DNA of 39,456 nt from Gymnopilus junonius (Eukaryota; Basidiomycota; Agaricomycetes; Agaricales; Galerinaceae), in contig JADNYJ010000304.1 of NCBI GenBank assembly GCA_015501075.1, forward strand, positions 1 through 39,456, written 5' to 3'. The notes beneath the pieces were generated by a model that worked only from the letters and a program-made list of their open reading frames with translations, searched no databases and was not told where the DNA came from. Shown piece after piece: positions 9,042 to 21,084 of this stretch. Every line of letters begins with the position of its first letter. Positions within the stretch are counted from its first letter, which is position 1. The position numbers and the translations under genes were made by a program.

Positions 9042-11694
9042 CTACTCTTTTCTAACGGTTGGACAGGTAGTGCGGTTATGCCCTGTCTGATGGCAAAGAC
9101 CGCACCGATTTCGCTGCCCATTGCTACTGCCTGCCCCTCCTCCTCTCGCGCGTCCTTCTGTGGGTCCTGTGAGACGTTGTGTCCGCGGTCTGCCCTTAGG
9201 ATTCAAAGATGGTGGGTCATAAATTCTTTCGCGCTGTGCTTCAGCTGACGCAGCATTCCTAGTGTGCCGATCAGTCAAGTCATTAGTATGCAATCAACTT
9301 AGCCTACCGCAGCTCTCCCAGTCCATGGAGTAGACTGTCCAGCTGCTCCTGTGTCTGGATGCCTTGTAGGAGTGGCCGTAATGCAGCCTCGGCTGTGTGG
9401 AGGACCTCGCGAGCTGGTAGTGTCGTGGTTGGCAGATTTCGGGTCTGGTGTGCCTTTTCGAGGGGGTTGGACATGACAAGTGGCTGGAGAGCTGAAGTTG
9501 GAAGCTGGGCAAGGTCTTGTCGTGTAGCTTCTGGTGCAGAATATGTGCATCCTGTTGGAGGTACAGTGCTAGGGTCTAGATGAGGGTCTTGGTACCACCT
9601 AAGAGTTCTTAGTCTAGAGGTAGATTTATTTTTACTTTATGGCACTGTACCGTTGACGTACGAGACCTAGATGGAATTTCAGGCCTTTGTATGAAGTGAG
9701 GGCCTGGAAGTAGTGCCGGCAAGGGATACCAAGGTTTGTACCCATGCAACAATCACATAAATAGCTCTCGTTGTCGAGGATTGCTAGGCAATGTGTCGAA
9801 GACAGGCTACCAATATGAGAGATTCGAAGTAATTGCTTGACACGAAGGCCTCGACCAGTGATGAGACTAAGTAGCCATTGCGTAGATATGTAGGCAGCAT
9901 CATTTGTGAAGGTGTTGAGCATTCGCTACCCATAAATGTACATCAGCATGGACAAGACAAAGTTGGGTAGCTTAGATGCACCTGTTCTTCGCGGTCTGCC
10001 CAATGAAAGCCAATCTCTTCCTGTGACTGAATGGCAAATTCATCCTGAACCAGCAAAATGACGAATACAGTGAGAATCTTTGGGACCACTTTAACCCTGG
10101 AGGACATACCCAATTTCGGACACCTTCAGGAAGATGAATTACAGAGGTCGTATAGAACAGACTGTCTTTCATCTCTCTGTAGCAGGTTTGCAGTGCGAAT
10201 GGCCCAACATGATCACGAAGGCACTTGAGAGGACCAGGGAACACATGTTCGATCCCAGAAAGGTGTTGACGACGAGATGACTGCCAGTAAGAGAGATGTG
10301 AATGATGGACAATTTGAGGTTGTGCCATGCTACGGCAGGGGGTTACTTACATCACGCACCCGAATCATGTCGTCAATTGTTTGGCCTTTTGTTCGTTCAT
10401 TGAGCCCTTGATATACTTGAAATACTGACATCTTTGGACCAAGGAAACCATCATTGACCCGATTTTCTACTTCAGTTCTCCCATTGGTACGGACACCAGC
10501 AGTGAATTTTGTGCTGACCCATGCCCAAGCCCACTTCTCCCGGCAAGGATAAAGTTCGTTGTTGAGATAATCTCTTGCGACTGGATAGCAAGTGACAAGG
10601 TCATTCCAAAGGCGGTCAAATTCAGTAGGTGAAACAGCATGATAGGCTGCCCAGAAATCTTCCTGGAAGGCTGGCCACCTGTCGCCAAGTCTTGGGCGGA
10701 GATTTTTTGTCACATTCTCGTCAAGGTGGAAGAGACAATATATATGGTCTGTGAGTGGTAGATCTTGAGCAGCTGCAGAAATGAGTCCAGGACCTCGGTC
10801 TGTGACGAGTGTGAAAGGCGGAAACGGAGCAACTTCGAGGTGGCACCGGAAAACCCACTGGTGCATGGTCGTATCCTCTCTGGCCTGCAGGACATACCAC
10901 ACATTGCGCGACTTCCCAAAATTGTCTATAACAACACCAATCCCAAGTGCAAACCCCATGTCCACTCGGTTATAGGTGTTATCAGTGATGAGAACATCGT
11001 AGAAGCGTTTTGTGAGTTCGTATTGCATAGGAGACTGCCACCAGATTGCCACTACAACTCCGTTGCTGTCGAGCTTCATTCGGTAATTCCAACCATGCTC
11101 GACTGTTGCCTTCTGTTCAACATCCCGAATCACAGCTTCGAAGTTCCCTGTAACACCCTCAAGGGCTGACTTTTTTGCCTCAGATCTTGCTTTGTTCATA
11201 ACGTTCGTGATTTGACGAGGTTCAAGATGTAGGCTCTTCTCATCATCCTGAGCGTCGAGTATTGCTGATATTTGTGATCGAGAAAATTTTGTCGTCACTG
11301 CAGTTGCAAGTTTGGAGACAATAGAGCGCTGTTCTTGTGTTGGAGGTAGCCGTATAGGGCCATTGTTCTCGTTCTGCGGTAGATGGTTATGCTTCCAGTC
11401 TGCAAGTGTGATATACCATTTTGTGCTTGATGGAACCCTGTTGATGTTAACATGTGCAAAGCAGTTTGTTCTGTAGGTTTTCCCTTCTCGGTGGTCAGAT
11501 GGATCAATGCTGGGCTTGTGGATAGGTTTTGGCTCTTGGTAATGATTACATCGTATGGTGAGTTTTTTTACCAGGCCATGACGATCACGATCTGACTGTG
11601 CTCGCCGCCATTTATGCCCTAAAGCACTCTCTTGATGACAAACTGCAGATACGCATCTCCAATGTCTCAAAGACAGAGCCAACTTTGACAACAC
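9042..11694 (-). CDS. MULE transposase, six exons, ~786 aa
   Basis: Minus strand exons 11694-10351, 10280-10110, 10044-9982, 9925-9651, 9598-9308 and 9258-9042 join in frame (2361 nt). Introns are 70, 65, 56, 52 and 49 bp, all GT-AG; the last has an ACTAATGAC branch site. Domains in order: a FAR1/WRKY-like zinc DNA-binding region (residues ~25-105: RCNHY, TNCFAHV, HNH); the MULE DDE core with Asp in DVLITDNTYN (~235), Asp in LVTDRGPGL (~300) and Glu in GRTEVENRV (~425); a SWIM finger in exon 4 (CDC...CRHYF); and a C-terminal CCHC knuckle (CGLCHQTGHNRTTC). The protein would cut and paste the element at its TIRs. The N-terminus is uncertain: the frame upstream of 11694 shows VGSVFETLE, which could belong to the same domain after a 1-nt shift or an unseen intron. 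Confidence 0.9.
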
Positions 11695-11836
11695 ATGGGG
11701 CAGCCTGATCTCTCGAGTGGATGTGGTACCTTGGGAATGGATCTTGGCTGGATCGGTTTTGCGGTTGATGATGATGGACCTTCCAAAGGTCTCTTGGACA
11801 TCTTGGTAGGACCAGCCTCAACCTTGAAATTTACAG

Positions 11837-14192
11837 TCAAAGAACGCTTTTGACAGACTCGGGTGTCACAAGATTGATGACTTCCAACTGTTCCTGCTTT
11901 GGTGGCTTTGGTGATGGTGTTCGAGCTGCTCTGAGTCTTGGTATTGGCACTGTCTGAAATCGGAGAAAAGGGTCTTTGCTATCCTCTGAAAGGGAGTGCA
12001 AGAGCACAGTTGGCTCTTCCGTATCTGATATGGAAATGATAGATGCCGGAGAATTGATTTCTGGCTTGACAACTGACATTGACTGCGCTTTCTGTCTTTT
12101 GACAGGCCGTGAGCGTTGTGGAGAGACAACCTCAAGTGATGGAGACCTTGGTTTCTTGATCACGGCAGGTAAGGTTGAAGCAGAGGTGTTTTTGTCCTTT
12201 GACAGTGTAGAACTAGGTCCTTCTTGGAGAATGAATGCAGGTAGAAGTGATGAGTTCCCCTCTTGTGAGTTTGACCCTGATATTTTTGGGAGATATTCTG
12301 AAGGCAATTGGCCAATAAAAGGCAAGCGAGGGGATTCTGTTGTGAGATTCTGAGAGATTCGGTGTTGGTCAAGGATGCTCAGAAAAGTATAAATCGGGTG
12401 TGATGCCTGTAAAAATTTTTAGAGACAGTACATCAAAGCAATGAAATAGTATTACCGTTGGCATCAACATATTAAAGTCATTGTAGCCAGTAAAGCCATG
12501 ATCAATAACATTGGTGGATGAGATTGAGACACAACGATTTGCCCAATCTGACATCTGGCTTGATAGGCGCAAGGTAATGACATGGTACATTACGAGTTCA
12601 CGAAGTGCAGCATCACGAAAATGCCTTGATCGAGACCTTGTCCACTCCATAACACTACTGTCGACACGAGCTTCAATGAAATTGAGAGCCGCCAAGGCAC
12701 AACTACCTTCTCCTCCGTGACCAATGCCCTGGTAAGCAATATCCCCTTTGACAATCTGGGTAGGGGGAGGGTATCCACCAAGACCCGACACAACCCATTT
12801 CATGATAGCAAGTACATCTGGAGAAGGATCGAGGTGCAAAGAATCACCGTGTTCCAATTCAGCATCTAGACCATGCCAAAGATATGCAGAATAATGATTC
12901 CCGCCATTTACTATAAAGGCTATTTTGTCCACACGAGTGTCTGTGAGACGTTTACGGAGGTCTAACAGCTCGGTGCTGTAGAGACGTGGCTGACAGCAGT
13001 AAAGACGCTGTGCTTCTGCAAAAAAATATGTAGGAAGAAACAAAAAGGTCGGGGGCACACCAGAACTGTTCGTGTCAGCATGAGAACGGAAGTACAAGAG
13101 CTCAGAAAGTGCATTGACGAGATCTTCCTGAAGCCAATTTTCACCAAGGAAGTCCTGGAGCCTGTACAACGGGAAGGTGCTTGTATAAAATCCCTTGACA
13201 GAGCTGCATATCCGGAGATTTTTCAAGGCCTGCAGAAACTCTGGAGGGATGAGAGCTGGGTAAGCTTGGAAGTGGTTGATCAGGTTTTTTGCCCCGGAGA
13301 CATGGTCAGCATGATAGTTTATTGATTTGAATAGCCGGACCTAGAGAATGGTTGGTTCAGAAAGAATAGAGCAAAGAGAAAGGACGAGAGAGCACACCTT
13401 TGAGAAATGGTAATGACTACTTGTCACACCATGAGCTGATGGATGAGACATCTTGACAGAGCGCATTCCCTTAGCATAGGCTCCTTGCATTGCACTGAGG
13501 ATGGGCTGGATGGATGCCATACATGGGACAACTTCATGGGGGAGGATAAGGGTTGCCGCGCCACTGAGCTGCACTTCAGATGAGAAACTCCAGCTTGAGA
13601 CGAAGTGGATAGGCGCAATAGTCAGATAATTGAGATCTAAGGCTTGCTCAAAGGTCAAAGAAGAGAAGAATGCTTCAGAGAAGAGGGCTGTAGGGCTAGG
13701 CGCTGAAAACTCGTCGAACGCCATGGCAGAGAGAGACGACGAAGCACTGCCAGCAAATGGGCAAATTTTTTTTTCATTCAAGGTCAGCACTACGCTTATA
13801 AATGGACGGCTATGGAATGCAATGGATACTAAGAGAAGCTCTGCGGAAGGAAACATGAGCTTAAAAAGCTGCCGCTGATCGTCGATGGTGTGCTCACCAT
13901 TGACTGCAACCCTGATCAATGCCATACTACGGCATACGGCATTGCCAGGAAAGATGCCCCCAATCCCTGCCCATTTCCTTTCATCTCTTGTCATATCAGC
14001 AAGACCAGGAATGTGGGGATTCTGGGGAATGCCTGAGGCCGTAAGACGAAGGCGTAGATGGTGGTAATGAAGTGAAGATGCAAACATTCGATGCATCGAG
14101 ACGGCAACACCGGGAAATTCCGAACGAGGACTTGAAGGTCCGACCGGCTCCCCCGAATGTTGGCACCATCCAAAAAGTATTTTATTTTTCAA
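11837..14192 (-). CDS. Ulp1-like cysteine protease-fold protein, three exons, ~749 aa
   Basis: Exons 14192-13398, 13340-12456 and 12406-11837 join in frame (2250 nt); introns of 57 and 49 bp are GT-AG. The middle exon resembles the C48/Ulp1 SUMO-protease fold: His in VNGGNHYSAYLW, Asp in LEHGDSLHL, Gln in IAYQGIGHGG and Cys in GEGSCALAALNFIE. This is H-D-Q-C order with C-A in place of the usual C-G. The N-terminal ~265 residues are unrecognised and the true start may be an internal Met (MAFDEF). The C-terminal ~190 residues are Ser/Pro/Lys-rich and look disordered. It lies 143 bp upstream of the transposase on the same strand. Plant Kaonashi-type MULEs carry Ulp1-like genes; a role in processing or SUMO interaction is inference. 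Confidence 0.78.
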
Positions 14193-14211
14193 ATTTTGGG
14201 GTTTCCTAACA

Positions 14212-14256
14212 AACCCCCCTTTCGCTGAGAAAGGGGGTTTCTCAATAGAATTATCC
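14212..14256. repeat. MULE terminal inverted repeat, right
   Basis: Reverse complement of 8740-8784, ending ...CTCAATAGAATTATCC, with the internal C-run/G-run hairpin. Confidence 0.88.
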
Positions 14257-14265
14257 CAATTGAAT
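14257..14265. repeat. 9-bp target duplication of MULE, right
   Basis: CAATTGAAT, identical to 8731-8739. Confidence 0.95.
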
Positions 14266-14279
14266 AGACAGTTTTCTCA

Positions 14280-14900
14280 ACAATTTCTCTAATAGTTGAC
14301 TAAACAATTTCTCCAACAGTTTCCTCAACAGTTGCCTCAACAATTTCCTCAACAGTTGCCCCAAGAGTTTTCCCAAGAGTTGCCTCAACAGTTTCTCCAA
14401 GAGTTGCCTCAACAATTTCCCCAACAGTTGCCCCAACAGTTGCCTCAACAGTTGCCCCAAGAGTTGTCTCAACAGTTTCTCCAAGAGTTGCCTCAACAAT
14501 TTCCTCAACAGTTGCCCTAACAGTTTCTCCAAGAATTGCCTCAACAGTTTCCTCAACAATTTCCCCAACAGTTGCCCCAACAGTTGCCTCAACAATTTCC
14601 TCAACAGTTGCCCCAAGAGTTTCCCCAAGAGTTGCCTCAACAGTTTCTCCAAGAGTTGCCTCAACAATTTCCCCAACAGTTGCCCCAACAATTTCCTCAA
14701 CAGTTGCCCCAAGAGTTTCCCCAAGAGTTGCCTCAACAGTTTCTCCAAGAGTTGCCTCAACAATTTCCTCAACAGTTGCCCCAACAGTTTCTCCAAGAGT
14801 TGCCCCAAGAATTGCCTTAACAATTTCCTCAACAGTTTCCCCAATAGTTGCCCAAAGAATTACCCTAACAATTTCCCCAACAGTTGCCCCAAGAGTTCAC
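14280..14900 (+). repeat. 12-bp tandem array, left inner
   Basis: About 50 units of consensus CCYCAASARTTK. Read on the plus strand the array gives (P-Q-Q-F/L)n and on the minus strand (L-L-G/R-Q/K)n, both artefacts of a 12-bp unit. The mirrored array is at ~19550-20170. Confidence 0.92.
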
Positions 14901-16061
14901 TTCAGATTATCTATATTGTCATGTCTTTGTATCTAGTTGGCTGTAATGTCTAGACAAATAATATTGGACAAAATTTTACATCTAATTAATGCTTATATAT
15001 AATTAATATTAATATTTAATCTAATCTACTTTATCCTATCTAATTAGTTTATCTTATCTATATCTTACTGCTTATCTAATTGTATATCTTATCTGCTTAT
15101 CTTATCTGCTTATCTTATCTGTATCTTAAATCTTATCTCATTATCTATCAATTTAAAAGCAGTAAAAGCTCACTATCTGCTCATCAGATATGTATTTTGT
15201 CATTTGCATGTTTTTTTTTCAGGGATTTTAGAAAGCTAAATGTATATTTGGTTTCTAGATATAATTACAAAGCAGATAGAGTGCTTTTTATAGCCAAAAG
15301 AGCTTTGCAAGGGATAGATGCAGTTTTAAACATTTGGATGAGCCTCTAAAGTACCATAGATGTAAGTGTTATTAATAGATTTTTCATTAACCAACAATTC
15401 TGTACTTGTAGTTAACTCTCTTCTCTAATTCTAACACAAATATAGATTCTATAGTTCAATACCAATCTATTGATACTATATATGTGTCTATTAAGCTACT
15501 ATAAGCTATGTAATAATTCAACAACTAGTATTACTATCATAGGCGTGAGTGTTATTAATAGATTTCTCATCAAACTTGGATTATTTTACTTCTGTTGCTT
15601 TTAATTCATTTGTTCCCTCAAGTCTGATGATATATATAGAATCTAGGGCTCAAACTAAACCTGCTGATATGTACTTTGTTATAGTTTGGCCTCTGCATTG
15701 TAGAGAAAAATAGACATTGATATATAAGACTTTATTTGGGCTTGTGTAATATCTACTCACAGTACTTCAGTATGTTTCTGGCTGTATTTGATACACATGA
15801 TCATTTATAATCTATTAGTATATTTAACTAACCTTGTAGTTTAGAAGCAAACTAAAAACTACCTTTAACTTACTAATATACTACTGCAATATAGTATAAA
15901 GGTAATCTGCTATACATTAGTCAGTGCAAATTTGATATTGCATCTGTACAATTAGTACTTATGTCTTTAGAACATTTCTGTTTTTTATTCCAAGCTTTGC
16001 TATATAGTAGTATTGCCAATATAACTGTTTTATGGTTTTACTTAATGCTAGTTCACATATC
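14901..16061. other. AT-rich inner foldback arm and spacer
   Basis: No convincing gene. 15050-15150 is a run of TTATC-type words. The inverted repeat ends at 15726. An open frame at 15080-15349 is duplicated exactly in the other arm at 19100-19369, but it has no recognisable domain and its composition matches the surrounding AT-rich DNA. Confidence 0.6.
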
Positions 16062-16063
16062 TA

Positions 16064-17683
16064 CAGTGTCTCAAAAAACTGTCTGGATGTTTTGGCTATT
16101 CAACTTAATTTAGCTGTAACTTTATGTAATCTTGCTCAAATCACATGATTTAACTTGTGTGTTGAAGGTCACATGTTATACTTTCAGATGACATATTGTT
16201 TGTCTTTGTTTGTTAACTTGTTGAAAAGTAATCAATTGAACAATTACAGAGTTGCATCCGGACAGTTTTTTTGCAGGGGTATCAATATATAGGTATCTAC
16301 AAATTTAGTACTTGGTATAGCCTCCCTTGGCCTTTAATACAGCCTGAATCCTTCTAGGCATGCTATTGATCAAATTCACACACACTTCCTTGGGAATCTT
16401 TTCCCATTCCTCCTGAACTCTATTCCACAATTCCTGAATACTCTTTGGGGCAGTTTCATATTCTGCAAGTTTCATTTTGAGGATTTGCCAAAGGTGTTCA
16501 ATTGGATTGAGATCTGGTGATTGTGCAGGCCAATCCAACATTATAATTTCATGGTCTTCAAACCACTTCTTGGCCTTTTTGGATGTGTGCTTGGGGTTAT
16601 TATCCTGCTGAAAGACAAAATCATTAGAATCCATGTCATAATACTCCAGTGTTTGAAAGACATGGTCTTCCAAAATTTCCACATAGAGTTCTCCATCCAT
16701 CTTGCCCTCTATTCTGCACATATATCCCACACCATGGATTGTCACACAGCCCCAAGCAATGATGTTTCCTCCTCCAAATTTGATGGTTTGCTGTACATGT
16801 TGAGATTGAAGGGGAGTTCCTTGTTTTTTCCACACCCACTGCCTTCCATCTGACCCTATGCGATTGACCTTGGTCTCATCTGTAAACATAACCCTTGCCC
16901 AGTCTGCCTCTGTCCAGGATTCATATTTCTGAGCAAATTCTAGTTGGGCCTTTATATGCCATTTAGAGAGGAATGGCTTTTTGACCTTTACTCTAGCCAC
17001 CAACTCTTCTTTCTTGAGGGCATTTCAAACAGTCTGGGTAGTGAGGGGGGTATTGATGATGGTGGAAAGGTGGTGGTGCACTTGGGTGGCTGTATCTGCC
17101 TTTCCAGTGGTAACAAGTCAAACAATATGACGGTGGTCCTGAGGAGTGAGTTTAGAAGGATGGCCTCCAAGGTTTTCTTTCAGAGATGAAGACATCTCTG
17201 CATGTATTTCCTGAACAGTAGACTTCCCCACACCAAGTTTGGAGGCTATTTTGCGAACTGAGTCCCCATTTTGAAGATGGTGAATGATAGCAGATCGCTT
17301 TTCAGAAGAAAGAGGATGCATAATAAAAAAAGGGGAGAGTAATGTGAGGATAGTGGGGGAAATAAGTTGGAGTAGCCTTCATTATATATGCTGAACATAT
17401 TTGAATAGGTTTGGATATATTTACTCATGTTTGTAATTAAACAGAACCTTACTTTGTTGATCTCACATGACTGCAAAAAAACTGTCCAGATGCAACTCTA
17501 TAATTGTTCAATTGATTACTTTTCAACAAGTTAACAAACAAATACAAACAATATGTCATCTGAAAGTATAACATGTGACCTTCAACACACAAGTTGAATC
17601 ATGTGATTTGAGCAAGATTACATAAAGTTACAGCTAAATTAAGTTGAATAGCCAAAACATCTGGACAGTTTTTTGAGACACTG
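16064..17683 (-). mobile_element. Tc1/mariner DNA transposon
   Basis: 1620 bp with TA at both flanks (16062-16063 and 17684-17685). Terminal inverted repeats of ~213 bp (16064-16276 and 17471-17683) begin CAGTGTCTCAAAAAACTGTC. The inner end of each TIR carries the related word GGACAGTTTTTTTGCAG in opposite orientation, giving an IR/DR-like pattern. It lies in the spacer of the foldback element and encodes one DD34E transposase broken by two stops. Confidence 0.95.
16305..17321 (-). pseudogene. Tc1-type DD34E transposase with two premature TGA codons
   Basis: The minus-strand frame spans 338 codons, normal for Tc1. The N-terminal helix-turn-helix is visible (KIASKLGVGKSTVQEIHAEM, residues ~25-45). 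The catalytic triad is Asp in VMFTDETKV, Asp in FVFQQDNNPKHTSK and Glu in PDLNPIEHLW, with 34 residues between the last two. In-frame TGA codons at 17118-17120 and 17025-17027 fall where arginine is expected, so both fit CGA to TGA transitions. The catalytic half from 17003 down is open, but a protein lacking the DNA-binding domain would not act alone. Confidence 0.93.
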
Positions 17684-17685
17684 TA

Positions 17686-18723
17686 TTACTGCTATAGATA
17701 CTGAAATGCATAATCAAGTTATCTATTGGCTAACCAATACTATATAGCCTGGTATGTAGTATACTTTTACTAGTAGTAGAGTTCTAATCAACACCAGTTT
17801 AGTCATATGTTTTATTCATTTAAGAAGAATACTGTAATAGTCATGTCAACATTTACCAGTTTATGATTTGCTTTACTCTAATGCAGTATTTCACTATTTC
17901 TGTCTTGCTATCCTAGTAAAGTAATTAATTCTTATACAAGGTATAGCATTTAAGGAGTAATGTATTTTCTTTAGTACTATAAAGCATCTTCTCAATAGCT
18001 TGTATAGTTGATCTGCAGTAGTATAATATATTTCTCATTAAATAATAGCATTTGCAAGTAACATGTTCTATTTATCAAGAACTAATTTCAAGTCTTTTCT
18101 ACCCATAGCTTTGGATTATAATATATATTATAGGCCTCTATTGAACCACCATGGCCAAGTTATCATAATGCTCTCTTTTTCTGTCCAAACCTCTACTATA
18201 TCTGAAAGCACTTGAAACTTACAAAACCTATTTAGCAAGACATCAATCATGTACTGCTAAAGCTCTAAAGACAAATTCTATTTAAATAAAGTAGTATGAG
18301 TTTAATATAGTGACTAGCTTAGCCAAACCTAGTTAAACTAGACCAAGAGCCCTTAGCAAGAACTGGCTAGTACATTTTCACTTTATATATAGAGTCTGCA
18401 TATCTATCTTCAATTATAGATCTTCTAATTATTCCCAGCTTTGAAATTTCTTCCATAGATAGTAGTATTCAGAAAGGACTATTATACACTTAAAGAAAAT
18501 CAATACTAATCTGGTATATACTTACTATCCAAAAGGTCAAGTAGAATAAACCATGCATATACTAAAGATGAATATGAAATTACACCTCACATATAGCAAC
18601 AGCTGCTTCATGTGAATTCTACAAAAGACAATAGCAGGAAAATATTAATTATATTCTTTAAATGCACCCAGGAATATTCTAATGTACAACTAGTTGATAC
18701 TATGCAAGCTTAGATAGATCCTC
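17686..18723. other. AT-rich spacer of foldback element
   Basis: Between the Tc1 element and the right inverted arm. No open frame of note, no recognisable repeat family and no RNA gene seen. Confidence 0.5.
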
Positions 18724-19549
18724 ATATATCAATGTCTATTTTTCTCTACAATGCAGAGGCCAAACTATAACAAAGTACATATCAGCAGGTTTAGTTTGAG
18801 CCCTAGATTCTATATATATCATCAGACTTGAGGGAACAAATGAATTAAAAGCAACAGAAGTAAAATAATCCAAGTTTGATGAGAAATCTATTAATAACAC
18901 TCACGCCTATGATAGTAATACTAGTTGTTGAATTATTACATAGCTTATAGTAGCTTAATAGACACATATATAGTATCAATAGATTGGTATTGAACTATAG
19001 AATCTATATTTGTGTTAGAATTAGAGAAGAGAGTTAACTACAAGTACAGAATTGTTGGTTAATGAAAAATCTATTAATAACACTTACATCTATGGTACTT
19101 TAGAGGCTCATCCAAATGTTTAAAACTGCATCTATCCCTTGCAAAGCTCTTTTGGCTATAAAAAGCACTCTATCTGCTTTGTAATTATATCTAGAAACCA
19201 AATATACATTTAGCTTTCTAAAATCCCTGAAAAAAAAACATGCAAATGACAAAATACATATCTGATGAGCAGATAGTGAGCTTTTACTGCTTTTAAATTG
19301 ATAGATAATGAGATAAGATTTAAGATACAGATAAGATAAGCAGATAAGATAAGCAGATAAGATATACAATTAGATAAGCAGTAAGATATAGATAAGATAA
19401 ACTAATTAGATAGGATAAAGTAGATTAGATTAAATATTAATATTAATTATATATAAGCATTAATTAGATGTAAAATTTTGTCCAATATTATTTGTCTAGA
19501 CATTACAGCCAACTAGATACAAAGACATGACAATATAGATAATCTGAAG

Positions 19550-20170
19550 TGAACTCTTGGGCAACTGTTGGGAAATTGTTAGGGTAATTCTTTGGGCAAC
19601 TATTGGGGAAACTGTTGAGGAAATTGTTAAGGCAATTCTTGGGGCAACTCTTGGAGAAACTGTTGGGGCAACTGTTGAGGAAATTGTTGAGGCAACTCTT
19701 GGAGAAACTGTTGAGGCAACTCTTGGGGAAACTCTTGGGCAACTGTTGAGGAAATTGTTGGGGCAACTGTTGGGAAATTGTTGAGGCAACTCTTGGGAAA
19801 CTGTTGAGGCAACTCTTGGGAAACTCTTGGGGCAACTGTTGAGGAAATTGTTGAGGCAACTGTTGGGGCAACTGTTGGGAAATTGTTGAGGAAACTGTTG
19901 AGGCAATTCTTGGAGAAACTGTTAGGGCAACTGTTGAGGAAATTGTTGAGGCAACTCTTGGAGAAACTGTTGAGACAACTCTTGGGGCAACTGTTGAGGC
20001 AACTGTTGGGCAACTGTTGGGGAAATTGTTGAGGCAACTCTTGGAGAAACTGTTGAGGCAACTCTTGGGAAAACTCTTGGGGCAACTGTTGAGGAAATTG
20101 TTGAGGCAACTGTTGAGGAAACTGTTGGAGAAATTGTTTAGTCAACTATTAGAGAAATTGTTGAGAAAAC
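19550..20170 (-). repeat. 12-bp tandem array, right inner
   Basis: Mirror of 14280-14900 with units such as CAACTGTTGAGG. Some units are one base short here (GGGAAA against GGGGAAA), which breaks the open frames present in the left copy. Confidence 0.9.
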
Positions 20171-20389
20171 TGTCTATTCAATTGTTTGGAAAATTGTTTC
20201 TCAGAAAATTCTTTAAAAAACTAATGAAAAACTCTGTCCTATATCTGTATTTGATAGATATTTGTTCTAAAGATACTTGACTTGTTTACCAAACAATTGC
20301 TAAATCATTGCTAGTACAATTGCCCTAAGAATTGCCAAACAAAGAGTTGCCCAACAATTACCCTAACAATTGCATGAAGAGTTGCTTGA

Positions 20390-21040
20390 AGAGTTTCTTG
20401 AAGAGTTTCCTCTAAGAGTTGCCTGAGAAATTCTTGCAAGAGTTGCCTGAAAGAATTTCCTGCAAGAGTTTCCTGGAAGAATTTCCTAGAAGAATTTCCT
20501 GCAAGAGTTGCCTGCAAGAGTTTCCTGGAAGAATTTCCTAGAAGAATTTCCTGCAAGAGTTGCCTGCAAGAATTTCCTGCAAGAGTTGCCTGCAAGAATT
20601 TCCTGTAAGAGTTGCCTGAAAGAATTTCCTGTAAGAGTTGCCTGAAAGAATTTCCTGGAAGAGTTTTCTGGAAGAATTTCCTGAGGACATTCTAAACAGT
20701 TTCCTACAAAAGTTGCCTTAGGAATTTCCTGAGGAATTTCCTACAAGAGTTTCCCAAAGAATTTTCTGAATAGTTTTCTGAATAGTTTCCTGAAAGAGTT
20801 TTCTGCAAGAATTTTCTCAAGAGTTTCTTTGAAGAATTTCCTAAAGAATAGAGTTTCCTGAACAGTTTCCTGGAAGAATTTTCTGCACAGTTCCTAGAAG
20901 AATTTCCCACACAGTTTCCTGAAGAATTTTCCAAAGAATTTCCTAAACAGTTTTCTGAATAGTTGATACTCAACTTGAAATTTCACATATAGTTTCCTGA
21001 AAAGAATTTCTCTAAACAGTTTCCTACAAGAATTTCCTAA
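20390..21040 (-). repeat. 13-bp tandem array, right middle
   Basis: Mirror of 7870-8560; units such as GCAAGAATTTCCT and GCAAGAGTTGCCT. Confidence 0.88.
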
Positions 21041-21084
21041 TCAACTTTCTGCACAAGCTTGTTTTTCTGCTCTATGCTACAAAT

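Larger units (their letters stand above)
8740..14256 (-). mobile_element. MULE (Mutator-like) DNA transposon with Ulp1-like gene
   Basis: 5517 bp with terminal inverted repeats starting GGATAATTCTATTGAGAAAC and extending ~44 bp. The TIR includes an internal hairpin (CCCCCTTTCTC / GAGAAAGGGGG). It is flanked by a 9-bp target duplication, the usual length for Mutator. Two minus-strand genes lie inside: a Ulp1-like protein (11837-14192) and a MULE transposase (9042-11694). Both can be spliced into uninterrupted frames, and the element lies in only one of two near-identical arms, so it looks recent and possibly autonomous. Confidence 0.93.

Noticed and set aside
10765..11169. Plus-strand 134-codon ORF opposite the MULE transposase
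   Set aside because: Antisense shadow of the transposase exon, which has clear catalytic motifs on the minus strand.
14251..14844. 197-codon minus-strand ORF of Leu/Gln/Lys repeats and matching Gln/Pro ORFs on the plus strand
   Set aside because: It is the translation of a 12-bp tandem array; both strands are open and the mirrored copy is frameshifted, so coding selection is unlikely.
15080..15349. 89-codon ORF duplicated exactly at 19100-19369
   Set aside because: Duplication is explained by the inverted arms. No domain is recognisable and the composition is that of AT-rich DNA.
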